Positions 13,813 to 22,470 of a DNA stretch of 38,139 bases are shown piece after piece. Every line of letters begins with the position of its first letter. Position 1 is the first letter of the stretch. A program made the position numbers and the translations under genes. The notes under the pieces were generated by a model, which searched no databases, had not been told where the DNA came from, and saw only the letters and a list, made by a program, of their open reading frames with translations. The DNA comes from Candidatus Zixiibacteriota bacterium (GTDB lineage: Bacteria > Zixibacteria > MSB-5A5 > GN15 > FEB-12), in the NCBI GenBank assembly GCA_019038695.1, contig JAHOYZ010000013.1:1-38139 (forward strand). Reading direction: 5' to 3'.

Positions 13813-15138
13813 ATGACCAGAACCAGAGAAGACGTTCTGCGGCTGATCCACGAAGCCGGCGTGCGCTATATCCGCCTTTGTTTCACCGATATTCTGGGGA
13901 AGATCAAGGGGATGTCAATTACTCGCTCCGAGATCGAACAGGTTCTTGAAGAAGGACAGGGGTTCGATGGTTCTTCAGTGGCAGGGTTTGCGCGCATTGA
14001 AGAATCCGACCTGATGGCTGTGCCTGACCCACTCACATTCCGCGTTATCCCCTGGGAAATATCCGGCGAAAAAGTGGCTATGATGTTCTGTGACATCACC
14101 AATCCTGACGGTACTCCCTACGACGGCGACCCGCGTTGGGTGCTCAAGCGTAATCTTCAGAGAGTACAGAAAAAGAGATGGACGCTTAATGTCGGACCTG
14201 AGATTGAGTATTTCTACTTCAAGAACGATCAAGGCACAGAAGCTCTCGATCGGGATGGTTATTTTGACTTCGGCACGGTCGACATTGGTTCGCAGGTGCG
14301 CAAAGCGACTGTTAATGCTCTCGAAGCTATCGATATCCCCGTAGAATGTTCGCATCACGAAGTAGCCCCTTCGCAACACGAGATCGACCTGAAATATCAG
14401 GAAGCGCTCGTGATGGCAGACTTCGCTCAAGTCTATCGGTTTATCGTCAAACAGGTAGCGATGCAGAACGGACTCTATGCTACCTTCATGCCCAAACCTG
14501 TCTTCGGCCAGAACGGATCCGGGATGCATTGTCATATGTCTCTTTTCAAAGGCGACAAGAATCTTTTCTTCGACGGCAAGGACGAATACAATCTGTCTAA
14601 GATGGCTCGCCAATTCACAGCCGGCTTATTGAAACATGTTTGCGAGTTTGCGCTCGTTACCAACCAATGGGTCAATTCCTACAAACGCCTGGTACCGGGT
14701 TATGAAGCGCCGGTCTACATTGGCTGGGGAAGGCGAAACCGTTCGAGCATGGTGCGAGTGCCATTGTATCGGATCGGCAAGGAGAAAGCGACGCGGATAG
14801 AATTGCGTTCACCCGACCCAGCCTCTAATCCATACCTGGTCTTCTCCGCCATGCTGGCGGCCGGGATGGCGGGGATTGAAGGTAAGTACAAACTGGCCGA
14901 TCCGATTGAGGATAACATTTTTGAAATGTCCGAGGCTACGAAAAAGAGCAACAACATCAAGACTCTTCCAAACTCGCTTGAGAACGCGATTCGATTGTTC
15001 GAGGAATCGGAGTTGATGAAAAAGTGTTTAGGGGAACACGTTCACGCCAAACTGATCGCGAACAAGAAAATCGAGTGGGATCAGTATCGAGTCCATGTCA
15101 GCCACCACGAACTCGACAAATACCTGCCTATGCTGTAA
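13813..15138 (+). CDS. glnA: Glutamine synthetase type I
   Basis: Catalyses ATP-dependent formation of glutamine from glutamate and ammonia as a dodecamer in the cytoplasm. The 441-residue protein shows the N-terminal beta-grasp block (FTDILGKIKG, GFDGSSVAGF) and the metal-site segment GPEIEYFYF. It also has the ATP/ammonia-site block NGSGMHCHMSLF and RIELRSPDPASNPYL. The C-terminal adenylylation tyrosine block (NLYDLPPEE in GSI-beta enzymes) is replaced by IEDNIFEMSEATKKS. It is therefore GSI-alpha-like and unlikely to be controlled by GlnE. AGGAG sits 7 nt before the ATG. Confidence 0.93.
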   Translation: MTRTREDVLRLIHEAGVRYIRLCFTDILGKIKGMSITRSEIEQVLEEGQGFDGSSVAGFARIEESDLMAVPDPLTFRVIPWEISGEKVAMMFCDITNPDGTPYDGDPRWVLKRNLQRVQKKRWTLNVGPEIEYFYFKNDQGTEALDRDGYFDFGTVDIGSQVRKATVNALEAIDIPVECSHHEVAPSQHEIDLKYQEALVMADFAQVYRFIVKQVAMQNGLYATFMPKPVFGQNGSGMHCHMSLFKGDKNLFFDGKDEYNLSKMARQFTAGLLKHVCEFALVTNQWVNSYKRLVPGYEAPVYIGWGRRNRSSMVRVPLYRIGKEKATRIELRSPDPASNPYLVFSAMLAAGMAGIEGKYKLADPIEDNIFEMSEATKKSNNIKTLPNSLENAIRLFEESELMKKCLGEHVHAKLIANKKIEWDQYRVHVSHHELDKYLPML

Positions 15139-15155
15139 TTCGGGAATAGCTCTCG

Positions 15156-16985
15156 CTACAGAGCGCGGCGTTGTTTGGTCGACCCGGATGGAGTCGCACC
15201 ATCAGATGGTTTCTCACCTATCAGAGCGTTGAGTTCTTTACCAGCACCCGCCAGGTCACGCAAGAACTTCACCCTCGCTTCGGGACTAAGTTCCTCCGCT
15301 AGACGACCGTAGTATTCGATGCCCAAAATCATATTTTGGCCAAAATCGCTGAGGTACTTCCGAATGCGATCCGTATCGGCCTCGTCGCCATCAAGCTGTT
15401 CACGCAGCATCTCAATGTAAAGGCGCAGTTCGGTGATAAACATATGGGGACGGCCGGGACTCATAGGCAGTGCCTGTCGCCCATAGATATGGTCAAGCAT
15501 CTGCTCAAGAGTTGTGACAGTCGAATAGTGAGCGATACTTGGTCCACAGCAAATCGCCGAGTTGAACTCACCCTCTACCCCATGGCGCGACAGAGCATTG
15601 GCGGCGAGATCTTCACAGAGACAAACTCGCTCCATTACTTCCTGCGCCTTCCGGTAAAAACCAGCCGGTGCGAGGTCATCTTCTTTCAGGGCTTTCAAGC
15701 GCCGACTCTGATAGCCTCGCGAGGCAGGACAGAGTGCTTTTTCGGTAAACTCTGTACTTGAAGCCAGGAATCCCTTGGGACACGGACTCCCGGGTTTTCC
15801 GTCCTTGATCCGCTTAAGACGGGTTTCCTCGCTCAACGATGTGCGCAGAAGCCAGAACGGTACGCCCAAAGGTGAACTGTGACTGAGCCAGACATCTCGA
15901 TCCGAAGCCTCAGCCAGTTTCTCGAGATGACTGGCATCAACATTGGTGACTTCAGGAACCAGCAGGAACGGAGTTCCCCAGCCGGTACTATCGACTTTAT
16001 AGTATTCGCGTAGGAAAGTATCTTCATCGGCCGTGGAAATTCCACCCTGGACAGTAATGCGAACCGACGGCGGTTCAGCAGGTGTGGCCAAATCGCGAGC
16101 GTCCAGAGCCTTGCAGTAAGTGGCATGAAGCTGCTTGATCGTGCTCTCTTTCTCACTGACAAACTCAGCGAGGATGGGGCCCATAAGATGTCCCTTGGTT
16201 GCAAAAGCATGGCCACCGCAGTTGAGCCCGGATTCTATCCGGTATTCCGAAACCCACAACCCCTTCTTGGCCAGGAGTCTGCTCTGTATCTGGGCGGAAC
16301 GAAAATCACTGACCTTGAGGGTGATTCCTTTCCGGGGAGCTTCGTCTCCGTGAGGGAAGAAATCATCAAATTTCTCAAGGTAGGCGAACAGGGGCCGATT
16401 CATCCCGGCAGAAAAAACAACCGAAGATCTCAATTTGCTTCGGGCGAAACCGCGCAGGGAGGATTTGGCAACACCGAATTCAGGAGGTAAATCTGTTTCT
16501 TCTCGGTATGCAGTCCCGTCAACCTTGGTCATTATGTTGACATCAATCGCCCCCGGAACAATATGCCGGCGCAATTCATCCTGAAGACCTTTTCTGGTTG
16601 CCTCGTCGGTTGTCGCGAGCATTCGTTCGTAAGCAAGTTTTAGTGCTGAATCGGGAAGCAATTCGAAGTAGCGTGTGATGTCAGTCCCAGGCTCAAACGA
16701 TTCAGTCTTGACAGTTGTGATCTGGGCCGTTACGAGATCATCCAATAAATCAAGGTAAGCTGTAATACGGTTCGCCCTGGAATCGGGCTCATTCTTGGAG
16801 ATTGCCTTGAAAGGAAGACCCGCCTTATCGGAGTGGATTTTCCGCATGGTCTCAATGAGAATATCATCGCCGATAGATACAACCGATGAGATTCCAAACC
16901 TGGCTATCCGCAATGGCGAATCGATAGTAAACCCGGTTCCCATAACGGGAATGTGAAATGAGTGCGGAGCTACTCTGTCACTCAT
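15156..16985 (-). CDS. Uncharacterised protein, TIM-barrel-like (distant nitronate monooxygenase/PfaD type)
   Basis: A large protein (609 residues from the ATG at 16985; a TTG at 17006 would add 7 and has a better-placed purine-rich site overlapping the TetR stop). I do not recognise a named family. The N-terminal HIPVMGTGFTIDSPLRIARFG resembles the first strand of FMN-dependent TIM barrels. SGLNCGGHAFATKGH and VQGGISTADEDTF followed by GWGTPFLLVPE recall the phosphate-binding end of nitronate monooxygenases (GGI..., GTRFL...E). The C-terminal third has paired cysteines (CPKG, CPASRGY, CLCED, CCGP) that could bind a metal or Fe-S cluster. It begins within 4-26 nt of the tetR stop, so the pair is an operon. 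Confidence 0.5.
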   Translation of the reverse strand: MSDRVAPHSFHIPVMGTGFTIDSPLRIARFGISSVVSIGDDILIETMRKIHSDKAGLPFKAISKNEPDSRANRITAYLDLLDDLVTAQITTVKTESFEPGTDITRYFELLPDSALKLAYERMLATTDEATRKGLQDELRRHIVPGAIDVNIMTKVDGTAYREETDLPPEFGVAKSSLRGFARSKLRSSVVFSAGMNRPLFAYLEKFDDFFPHGDEAPRKGITLKVSDFRSAQIQSRLLAKKGLWVSEYRIESGLNCGGHAFATKGHLMGPILAEFVSEKESTIKQLHATYCKALDARDLATPAEPPSVRITVQGGISTADEDTFLREYYKVDSTGWGTPFLLVPEVTNVDASHLEKLAEASDRDVWLSHSSPLGVPFWLLRTSLSEETRLKRIKDGKPGSPCPKGFLASSTEFTEKALCPASRGYQSRRLKALKEDDLAPAGFYRKAQEVMERVCLCEDLAANALSRHGVEGEFNSAICCGPSIAHYSTVTTLEQMLDHIYGRQALPMSPGRPHMFITELRLYIEMLREQLDGDEADTDRIRKYLSDFGQNMILGIEYYGRLAEELSPEARVKFLRDLAGAGKELNALIGEKPSDGATPSGSTKQRRAL

Positions 16986-17010
16986 TGTTATCCATGCTGC
17001 TGCCAAATGG

Positions 17011-17613
17011 CTACCTCTTCCTGATGCCGTTGATCATCACATCCATCATCATCTCAACATAATCCTCAAGCGATACGCCCATCCCCTTAGTGGCCCATGA
17101 GTACTCCTGCGCTTTCAGAGAAACGACCATCATATGCGATACCAGAGCAGGATCTTTTACATCCAGTTCGCCGGATTCATTCCCCTGACGAAGAACATCC
17201 TCAACTATCTTCCTCTCTTGTGCAAGAAACCACTCCCGAGTCTCCGCCACAAACGGCCAATAGTCCTGGGAAGTTTCCTGCGTAACCTGATAGAAATTGA
17301 TCAGATCACGAAACTTCTCCATCTTGGTCAACAGGTGAGCCTTGAACTTGCCGAGTACTGTATCTTCACCATCTACGGCTTCCTGTATCGCCTGCAACAA
17401 CATGTCGGCCTCGGTTTTGACAACGTCGTCGAAAACCTCTCCCTTGTTGCGATAGAGCTTGTAAATGGTACCCTTGGAAACATGCGCCTCGCTGGCAATG
17501 TCGGAAATCGTGACCTTTTTAAGCCCGAAACGGGAGAAAAGCTGCTGCGCAGCTTGAAGAATGTCTTCTTTCCTGGTCACCACTGGCCTCGTCATTGAGT
17601 ACGTTTTGGTCAT
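17011..17613 (-). CDS. TetR/AcrR-family transcriptional regulator
   Basis: A one-component repressor. The N-terminal helix-turn-helix reads REDILQAAQQLFSRFGLKKVTISDIASEAHVSKGTIYKLYRNKGEVFDDV, a canonical TetR DNA-binding domain (described here by its pieces: KVTISDIASEAHVSKGTIY is the recognition part). The all-helical C-terminal ligand domain follows (VLRQGNESGELDVKDPALVSHMM is typical). I favour the ATG at 17613 (200 residues) over the upstream TTG at 17643. No clear ribosome site marks either. It is directly upstream of, and nearly overlaps, the TIM-barrel-like gene, which it probably controls along with itself. The ligand is unknown. Confidence 0.88.
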   Translation of the reverse strand: MTKTYSMTRPVVTRKEDILQAAQQLFSRFGLKKVTISDIASEAHVSKGTIYKLYRNKGEVFDDVVKTEADMLLQAIQEAVDGEDTVLGKFKAHLLTKMEKFRDLINFYQVTQETSQDYWPFVAETREWFLAQERKIVEDVLRQGNESGELDVKDPALVSHMMVVSLKAQEYSWATKGMGVSLEDYVEMMMDVMINGIRKR

Positions 17614-17747
17614 AATACGTTCTACCGTTACCAATAGCAACAACTATTCTCGTTTTGCCAAAGATTCTTTAAGACCACGCTCACAAGCTCCTCAAAATAA
17701 CCATAGTGACTAGTAACCACATATACACAAGACACTTAGCCAGCCCT

Positions 17748-18203
17748 TTAATCAGTCACCGACAGACCTTCTTCCACCGCACGAATCTTATTTACTCGAG
17801 GAAGATGCCGTCCACCCTCAAACGGAGTATCGATGAAACTCTTGAGAATCTCTTCGATCTGATCTTCCGGCGTATATTTCTGTGCAAGGGTAAGGACATT
17901 GGCATCATTGTGCGACCGGGTCAGAAAAGCCATCTCGGCATTCAGGGCCAGTCCAGCCCGGATACCTTTAATTTTGTTGGCAGTGATGTTCATTCCGTTG
18001 CCGGTCCAGCAAATTGTAACCCCTCGGTCTACGTCTCCCCCGGCGACAGCTAGGGCAACTTTCAATCCATAGTCAGGATAGTCAACCGAATCTTCTGAGT
18101 GGGTGCCAAAATCAACAACGTCGTGTCCCCATGAAATCAGGATCTCTTTGACCTTCTCCTTGAACTTCAGACCAGCATGGTCACACCCAATAGCAATCCT
18201 CAT
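17748..18203 (-). CDS. rpiB: Ribose-5-phosphate isomerase B (RpiB/LacAB family)
   Basis: Interconverts ribose 5-phosphate and ribulose 5-phosphate in the pentose phosphate pathway. The 151-residue product starts with MRIAIGCDHAGLKFKEKV, which contains the substrate-binding D8-H9. It keeps the active-site cysteine (C65), the loop ANKIKGIRAGLALN and the TRSHNDANVL block (95-104). The usual CGTGIGM loop reads CWTGNGM, placing a tryptophan beside the catalytic cysteine and an asparagine as in the actinobacterial GNGE variant. A related ketose-phosphate isomerase activity cannot be excluded. Likely single gene. Confidence 0.88.
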   Translation of the reverse strand: MRIAIGCDHAGLKFKEKVKEILISWGHDVVDFGTHSEDSVDYPDYGLKVALAVAGGDVDRGVTICWTGNGMNITANKIKGIRAGLALNAEMAFLTRSHNDANVLTLAQKYTPEDQIEEILKSFIDTPFEGGRHLPRVNKIRAVEEGLSVTD

Positions 18204-18417
18204 CGTACCGCTTCTCCATTGTATTCGGTCGGGGTCATGGGATCTCCTGTATCGGGGCAGAACTATTCTTCACACTGCTGCATATGATAATGGAAAGGGT
18301 GTGCGATATCAATGGGAAACCCAATATCATTTCAAAGACAACATCCAATGCCGTCATGCAATCAGGCAATGCCTATGAGCGGAGTCGAAGGATAGCGACA
18401 ACCAACCCAACATATCC

Positions 18418-18900
18418 TTAAGCGTCCTGGCCATCCAGCACCAGGAAAACCTCATCTTCGATCTCCTTGGCCCATTCTATGTCCCACACTTTGAAACCTA
18501 AATTCCGATAAAGGGAAGCTGCCGCGATGTTCTTCTTTTGATGGCTCGTGGCTATTAGTTCAACTTCAGGATGCAAACGCAATCTTCTGATGACCTCAAT
18601 CATTGATGCTTTTCCATAACCCTGTCGCTGAAATTTCTGATCCACCATCAGGCGCAGGATGAATCCAACCCCGGCCACCAATTCGTACATAGTAAAACCG
18701 ACCATAGGTAGTTTCGGTTTTTCCCAGCCTCTGGCCTCCACATCATATATTCCCAGCGGACAGAGGGTCGGGTTCACATAGGCTTCTGCCAGTGACTTGG
18801 CATTGCTGGCTACCAATCCGGCCTGCGATTCGTCAACATCCAGATTGATGCACTCACGATAATTTTCTTTTGTAATTGGTTGTAATGTTACCTGTTTCAT
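18418..18900 (-). CDS. GNAT acetyltransferase, diamine acetyltransferase-like
   Basis: A 160-residue GNAT-fold N-acetyltransferase. The N-terminal LQPITKENYRECINLDVDESQAGLVASN (in pieces: PITKENYRECINL, then ESQAGLVASNAKSLAEA) is typical of the PaiA/BltD polyamine acetyltransferase group. The acetyl-CoA-binding motif A is RLMVDQKFQRQGYGKASM, with Q/R-x-x-G-x-G/A near residues 92-99, and motif B is AASLYRNLGFKVW. It probably acetylates a polyamine or other small amine. AAGGAA lies before the ATG. It is monocistronic and separated from rpiB by 214 bp without visible genes. Confidence 0.85.
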   Translation of the reverse strand: MKQVTLQPITKENYRECINLDVDESQAGLVASNAKSLAEAYVNPTLCPLGIYDVEARGWEKPKLPMVGFTMYELVAGVGFILRLMVDQKFQRQGYGKASMIEVIRRLRLHPEVELIATSHQKKNIAAASLYRNLGFKVWDIEWAKEIEDEVFLVLDGQDA

Positions 18901-19001
18901 TCTTGATTCCTTATTACAACGCTACGAACATTCTGTACAAAGACGCAGTCACTCTGTGGAATGTGGTACATTGAGCTTGCAGTGTGTTCACCGTCCTGAG
19001 A

Positions 19002-19616
19002 TCAGAACTTAACACCAAGCGAGATCGGGATCATCACAATCCTATCATCCGAGCTACCCAATGCCACAGCATCAGCATCACCGGCAATGCTCATATAGGC
19101 CGCCTGAACAAAGAACGTCAGTCCGGGGCCTCTCTTGAATTCAAGACCAGCCCCAAAGTTGTAATATAACTTGGAGGACGTGAACTCAGCTTCCGGCGCA
19201 CTGTCAGACGTAATCTCACCCAGATTCAGATTGGCCATCCCCAGGCCAATAAAACCGAACGGTTTGATAGGCACAGCCGGAGCGCCAACAGCCATTCGGG
19301 CATCAACACCATAAGAGAGAACCGTGAAAGAGCCACCATCAACATTGCCTAAAGCATCGCCGGCGTAGACATCGCTGTCCAGCCCGAGATTGTGGTAGCC
19401 AATTTTTCCTACCATTTGAATCATGGGCGAAACGTTCAGACCCATACCAACGAAACCGTGAAAACCCATATTGTAAACATCTTTGAAATCAGCCGGTTGA
19501 TTCGGGAGTGTGACACCACCACCCGCGTAAATGTTGAATGGCTTGCTCGGCAATTGAGCTGACGCCCCAACAGCCAGCAACACGACCAGAATGATTGTTA
19601 TGTGTAACGCTTTCAT
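19002..19616 (-). CDS. Outer-membrane beta-barrel protein (paralogue 1)
   Basis: A 204-residue exported protein. The signal peptide MKALHITIILVVLLAVGASAQ ends in ASA-Q (read in pieces: KALHITIILVVLLAVG, then ASAQ). Alternating beta strands follow and the C-terminus is ISLGVKF with the terminal phenylalanine typical of outer-membrane barrels. The segment YAGGGVTLP...DVYNMGFHGFVGMGLNVSP is shared with the genes at 20796 and 19812, so these are paralogues. AGGAGG lies 7 nt before the ATG at 19616, which I prefer to the GTG 3 nt upstream. Function unknown; the size suggests an 8-stranded OmpA/OmpW-like barrel. Confidence 0.8.
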   Translation of the reverse strand: MKALHITIILVVLLAVGASAQLPSKPFNIYAGGGVTLPNQPADFKDVYNMGFHGFVGMGLNVSPMIQMVGKIGYHNLGLDSDVYAGDALGNVDGGSFTVLSYGVDARMAVGAPAVPIKPFGFIGLGMANLNLGEITSDSAPEAEFTSSKLYYNFGAGLEFKRGPGLTFFVQAAYMSIAGDADAVALGSSDDRIVMIPISLGVKF

Positions 19617-19734
19617 CACATGACCTCCTGTCAGTCAGATTCCACTTTCACATTCTCTATGAGAATTGTAACCCGCGCGACGGAGGGGACGCAACACAAA
19701 AACGCACCCTCCACATGTTCGTCAGATTTTGACA

Positions 19735-19767
19735 ATAAAAAAAGCCCCGCCGACAACGGCGGGGCTT
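19735..19767 (-). terminator. Terminator of outer-membrane gene 2
   Basis: GCCCCGCCG (19744-19752) and CGGCGGGGC (19757-19765) with a 4-nt loop, followed on the minus strand by a T-rich run. The stem is identical to the terminator at 21587-21616. Confidence 0.9.
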
Positions 19768-19811
19768 GAAATGTCAATTGATGGATTGATGGCGGGGCTA
19801 TGCCCCTGCCG

Positions 19812-20528
19812 CTACTGACCCAGCTTGAAGATCAGCCCTGCTCTGATCGGCAGATATCCAATCGGGTCACCCTCGACAGCTACTTGGGCGTATCTAACAT
19901 CCGCAAAGATCCCCACGGTCGGTGAAACCATGTAGTCAAAACCAGCTCCGATATTGAAAGCGAGTTTCGTCTCGGTCTGTTCTGGGATCGTCTCCGAGAT
20001 CGTTGTATCCACAAGGGGGGGATAGACAATGTGCATTTCCAATTCTGTAGAGGCCTGCTTGGCATTGGTCATCCCCAGTCCGCCCAGAATGAATGGCTTG
20101 AACTTCGCCTGCTGTTGCCCCACCGGTATGGTGAACTTAACGTCACCCATAATCTCAATCAACTCCAATTTCGTGCCGTTGGTGTTGATGTCAAAAGTAA
20201 AACCAGTCATGCCGCCAGACAGCCGGATGAATTCGTCCTCCAACGCCTGCGAAAATCCGTCATCATCGAAGGCAAACGAGTTGTAGGAGACCCAGCCGAT
20301 GATCTCGACGTTCGGGCTGATCTGAAAACCGACCCCGCCCCCGATATGGGTGCCGTTCTTGTACATGTCTTTGATGCCGATTTCACTCCCATCCAGACCG
20401 CCGATGGCATCCGGCTTCATCGGCATGCTGATGCCGCCACCGACATAAAACACCGGCTTGGCACCCTCGGTCCATCCGGTTGCTGCGACGAGCAGCACCA
20501 GGGCTATCATAACAATTGCGTGTCTCAC
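19812..20528 (-). CDS. Outer-membrane beta-barrel protein (paralogue 2)
   Basis: A 238-residue exported barrel protein. The signal segment HAIVMIALVLLVAATGW is followed by FYVGGGISMP, which matches the start of the mature parts at 19002 and 20796. Later segments VGFQISPNVEIIGWVSYNSFAFD and YMVSPTVGIFADVRYAQV are amphipathic beta hairpins. It ends in AGLIFKLGQ. It starts at GTG with GGAGGA 6 nt upstream. Longer than its neighbours because of extra loop sequence near residues 85-105 and 140-175. Own terminator downstream. Confidence 0.8.
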   Translation of the reverse strand: MRHAIVMIALVLLVAATGWTEGAKPVFYVGGGISMPMKPDAIGGLDGSEIGIKDMYKNGTHIGGGVGFQISPNVEIIGWVSYNSFAFDDDGFSQALEDEFIRLSGGMTGFTFDINTNGTKLELIEIMGDVKFTIPVGQQQAKFKPFILGGLGMTNAKQASTELEMHIVYPPLVDTTISETIPEQTETKLAFNIGAGFDYMVSPTVGIFADVRYAQVAVEGDPIGYLPIRAGLIFKLGQ

Positions 20529-20694
20529 ACGAAGTCCTCCGTTAGCGGTTTCAATTTGGTTTCATCAGCCGGGCTCGCCCGAACCTGATCCTTCCCATTG
20601 CGTGTGATGCTCTGTCAATGATGATTTTAATCCAAACAAGGGTTACAGTCGACCAGCGTCAAGCGTTTTCGGGAAAGACGCAACCACGGGGTAG

Positions 20695-20730
20695 CAAAAA
20701 AAAAGCCCCGCCGATAACGACGAGGCATAA
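20695..20730 (-). terminator. Terminator of outer-membrane gene 3 (diverged copy)
   Basis: GCCCCGCCG (20705-20713) with CGACGAGGC (20718-20726), two C-A mismatches, followed by a T run on the minus strand. A decayed copy of the 19735 and 21587 terminators. Confidence 0.7.
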
Positions 20731-20795
20731 GAGGTGCTTTGTTGTGTTCGAAGTAAGGAGCTTTTGCCCAGAACAACGCCCCATCTCGGCATCAC

Positions 20796-21398
20796 CTAGC
20801 CTCCGAAACCGATCGCAACCCCGGCAGTAATCGGAATGAAGGTGGTCGCCTCACCTGATGTAGTAATGCTGATGTATCGAAACTGGAAGAAGAACTTTGT
20901 AGAGGGTGACGATGCGAATTCCAATCCTCCTCCTAACCCAATATACATCTTGGTTTCGTCTAAACCAACCGGGATGGTCTCGCCGGCGCCGGTGACATCA
21001 GAAAAAGATATCGTGCCCATGCCCAGCTCTCCCAGTAAGTATGGCCTGGCGGAGGCTGTTGGAACTCCCAACGCTACCCGGACGTCGGCCCCTATCAGGA
21101 GAGCCTGCATATCCAAACCGTCAATACCAACAACGCCAAGTTTGCCCCAGTCAAAGGCAAAAGAGTGGTACTCCAACTTGGGCACCAAACGGACATTCGG
21201 ACTTAGGGGAAAACCAATACCCACCGAGCCGTGAAAGCCCATCTTCCAATAGTCAGAAAATTCACTGGGCGACGACGGCATCCCGATGCCCGCGCCTCCA
21301 TAGAATGTGGTCCGCTCTTGTGCGCAGAGCGAGCCAGAGATTAGCACGAGCATGACGACCAAGCCGACAAGCCCTGTATGCATTAGATTTTTGTGCAT
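20796..21398 (-). CDS. Outer-membrane beta-barrel protein (paralogue 3)
   Basis: A 200-residue exported barrel protein closely related to the one at 19002. The signal segment HTGLVGLVVMLVLISGSLCAQ is followed by FYGGAGIGMPSSPSEF and DYWKMGFHGSVGIGFPLSP. The latter aligns with the corresponding segment of paralogue 1 at most positions. The cysteine before AQ does not fit a lipobox, because the preceding residue is leucine, so signal peptidase I cleavage is more likely. AAGGAGG precedes the ATG. Ends in AGVAIGFGG. Confidence 0.8.
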   Translation of the reverse strand: MHKNLMHTGLVGLVVMLVLISGSLCAQERTTFYGGAGIGMPSSPSEFSDYWKMGFHGSVGIGFPLSPNVRLVPKLEYHSFAFDWGKLGVVGIDGLDMQALLIGADVRVALGVPTASARPYLLGELGMGTISFSDVTGAGETIPVGLDETKMYIGLGGGLEFASSPSTKFFFQFRYISITTSGEATTFIPITAGVAIGFGG

Positions 21399-21586
21399 TC
21401 CATTTCCTCCTTGTGATGTCCCGTTACGGTCATTTGCGCCAATGGACTCCGCAGTGGTTTAGAAAGAAACGAGCCTGCCCCGAAGACGGAACCCATCGGT
21501 GTACTCTTGGAATTAGGCCAATTAACCGAATGACGTGTGTGATGTCAACTGCTATTGCGAACTACAGAAGGCTACGAATACACCAC

Positions 21587-21616
21587 AAAAAAGCCCCGCC
21601 GATAACGGCGGGGCTT
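21587..21616 (-). terminator. Terminator of outer-membrane gene 4
   Basis: Perfect GCCCCGCCG (21593-21601) / CGGCGGGGC (21606-21614) with ATAA loop and a T run on the minus strand. Confidence 0.9.
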
Positions 21617-21645
21617 GTACTATCAATACAACGATCGACAGATGA

Positions 21646-22263
21646 TTAGAACGAGTAGCCGAGCATGATCGAGATGTTGGCATTCTTATTGTCGGGCAAA
21701 GTTTCACCTTCCTCGACATCCCAATCATTGACGTTGGACATACCAAGCGTATAACGGGCATCAAAGGTCAACATGCCTTCACCCATGACCAAGCCAAAGC
21801 CACCACCAAAGGCCAGGCCGAAGTCAATACTCTTCAAATCGTCTTTGATGTCCTCGTCTTCTACCTTAGCACTCATCAGGATACCGAGCGCCGGACCAGC
21901 AAACAGACAGGGTTTGAAGTTGCCTTCCGTCGGGAACTTGAACTTAACGAGAACAGGAATCTCAAGGTAATCCACTTTGATCTTCCATGTTTCACCGTCC
22001 TCATCATCAAACTGAGCACCCTTCATCATGTACAGGACCTCAGGCTGGATTACTAACTGTGGTGATACGGCATAGACCAAAAAACCACCAAAGCCAAAGC
22101 CCAGTTTCATGTCCAGATCATCGACATCATCACCGGTGATATTGGCCATATTGATGCCGGCCTTGATACCCTTACCAACGATACCGGTGGTGGCCTCATC
22201 CTGTGCTGCGGCACCAAGTGCCAGCATGGCGATCAGACCCAATGTGAGAAATAAAGTCTTCAT
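21646..22263 (-). CDS. PorT-like outer-membrane beta-barrel protein
   Basis: A 205-residue protein from the ATG at 22263, chosen because GGGAGGGAG lies just upstream; the frame is open for another 21 codons but has no ribosome site there. The signal peptide KTLFLTLGLIAMLALGAAAQ is followed by GIKAGINMANITGDD and later YLEIPVLVKFKF, both typical of the PorT/outer-membrane beta-barrel (OMP_b-brl_2) family common in Bacteroidetes. Ends in ISIMLGYSF with terminal phenylalanine. Unlike the other three barrels in the array, it lacks the YxGGG start, so it belongs to a different subfamily. Single gene with its own terminator. Confidence 0.85.
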   Translation of the reverse strand: MKTLFLTLGLIAMLALGAAAQDEATTGIVGKGIKAGINMANITGDDVDDLDMKLGFGFGGFLVYAVSPQLVIQPEVLYMMKGAQFDDEDGETWKIKVDYLEIPVLVKFKFPTEGNFKPCLFAGPALGILMSAKVEDEDIKDDLKSIDFGLAFGGGFGLVMGEGMLTFDARYTLGMSNVNDWDVEEGETLPDNKNANISIMLGYSF

Positions 22264-22456
22264 TCTCCCTCCCAATAACAGTGTTTGGTTGTCCGATTTC
22301 AATTGGCTCTTAGTTTTCAATTTCACATCCCTTGTGCACTAAAAAAGACGTCCTTTGTCCTTTGCGACTCCAACAAAACAATTTACCAGGAATAATGTCA
22401 AACAAAAAAACAAGGCCGTTATGACCTTAAGGATAGCTTCGTATTGACAGGATTTT

Positions 22457-22470
22457 GTGAAATGGTTCAC
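22457..22470. promoter_or_regulatory. Possible operator upstream of the thiolase operon
   Basis: Inverted repeat GTGAA-N4-TTCAC immediately upstream of the -35 hexamer at 22471. It could bind a TetR or GntR-type regulator. No second copy was found in the window. Confidence 0.35.

Noticed and set aside
18204-18417. Possible small gene or RNA between rpiB and the GNAT gene
   Set aside because: Only a partial GAGCGGAGTCGAAG repeat was seen; no conserved structure, terminator or coding signal.
19744-21614. Repeated GCCCCGCCG hairpins considered as members of the REP family
   Set aside because: They lack a GTAG/GTGG foot, are followed by T runs on the coding strand and sit directly after three genes, so they are terminators.
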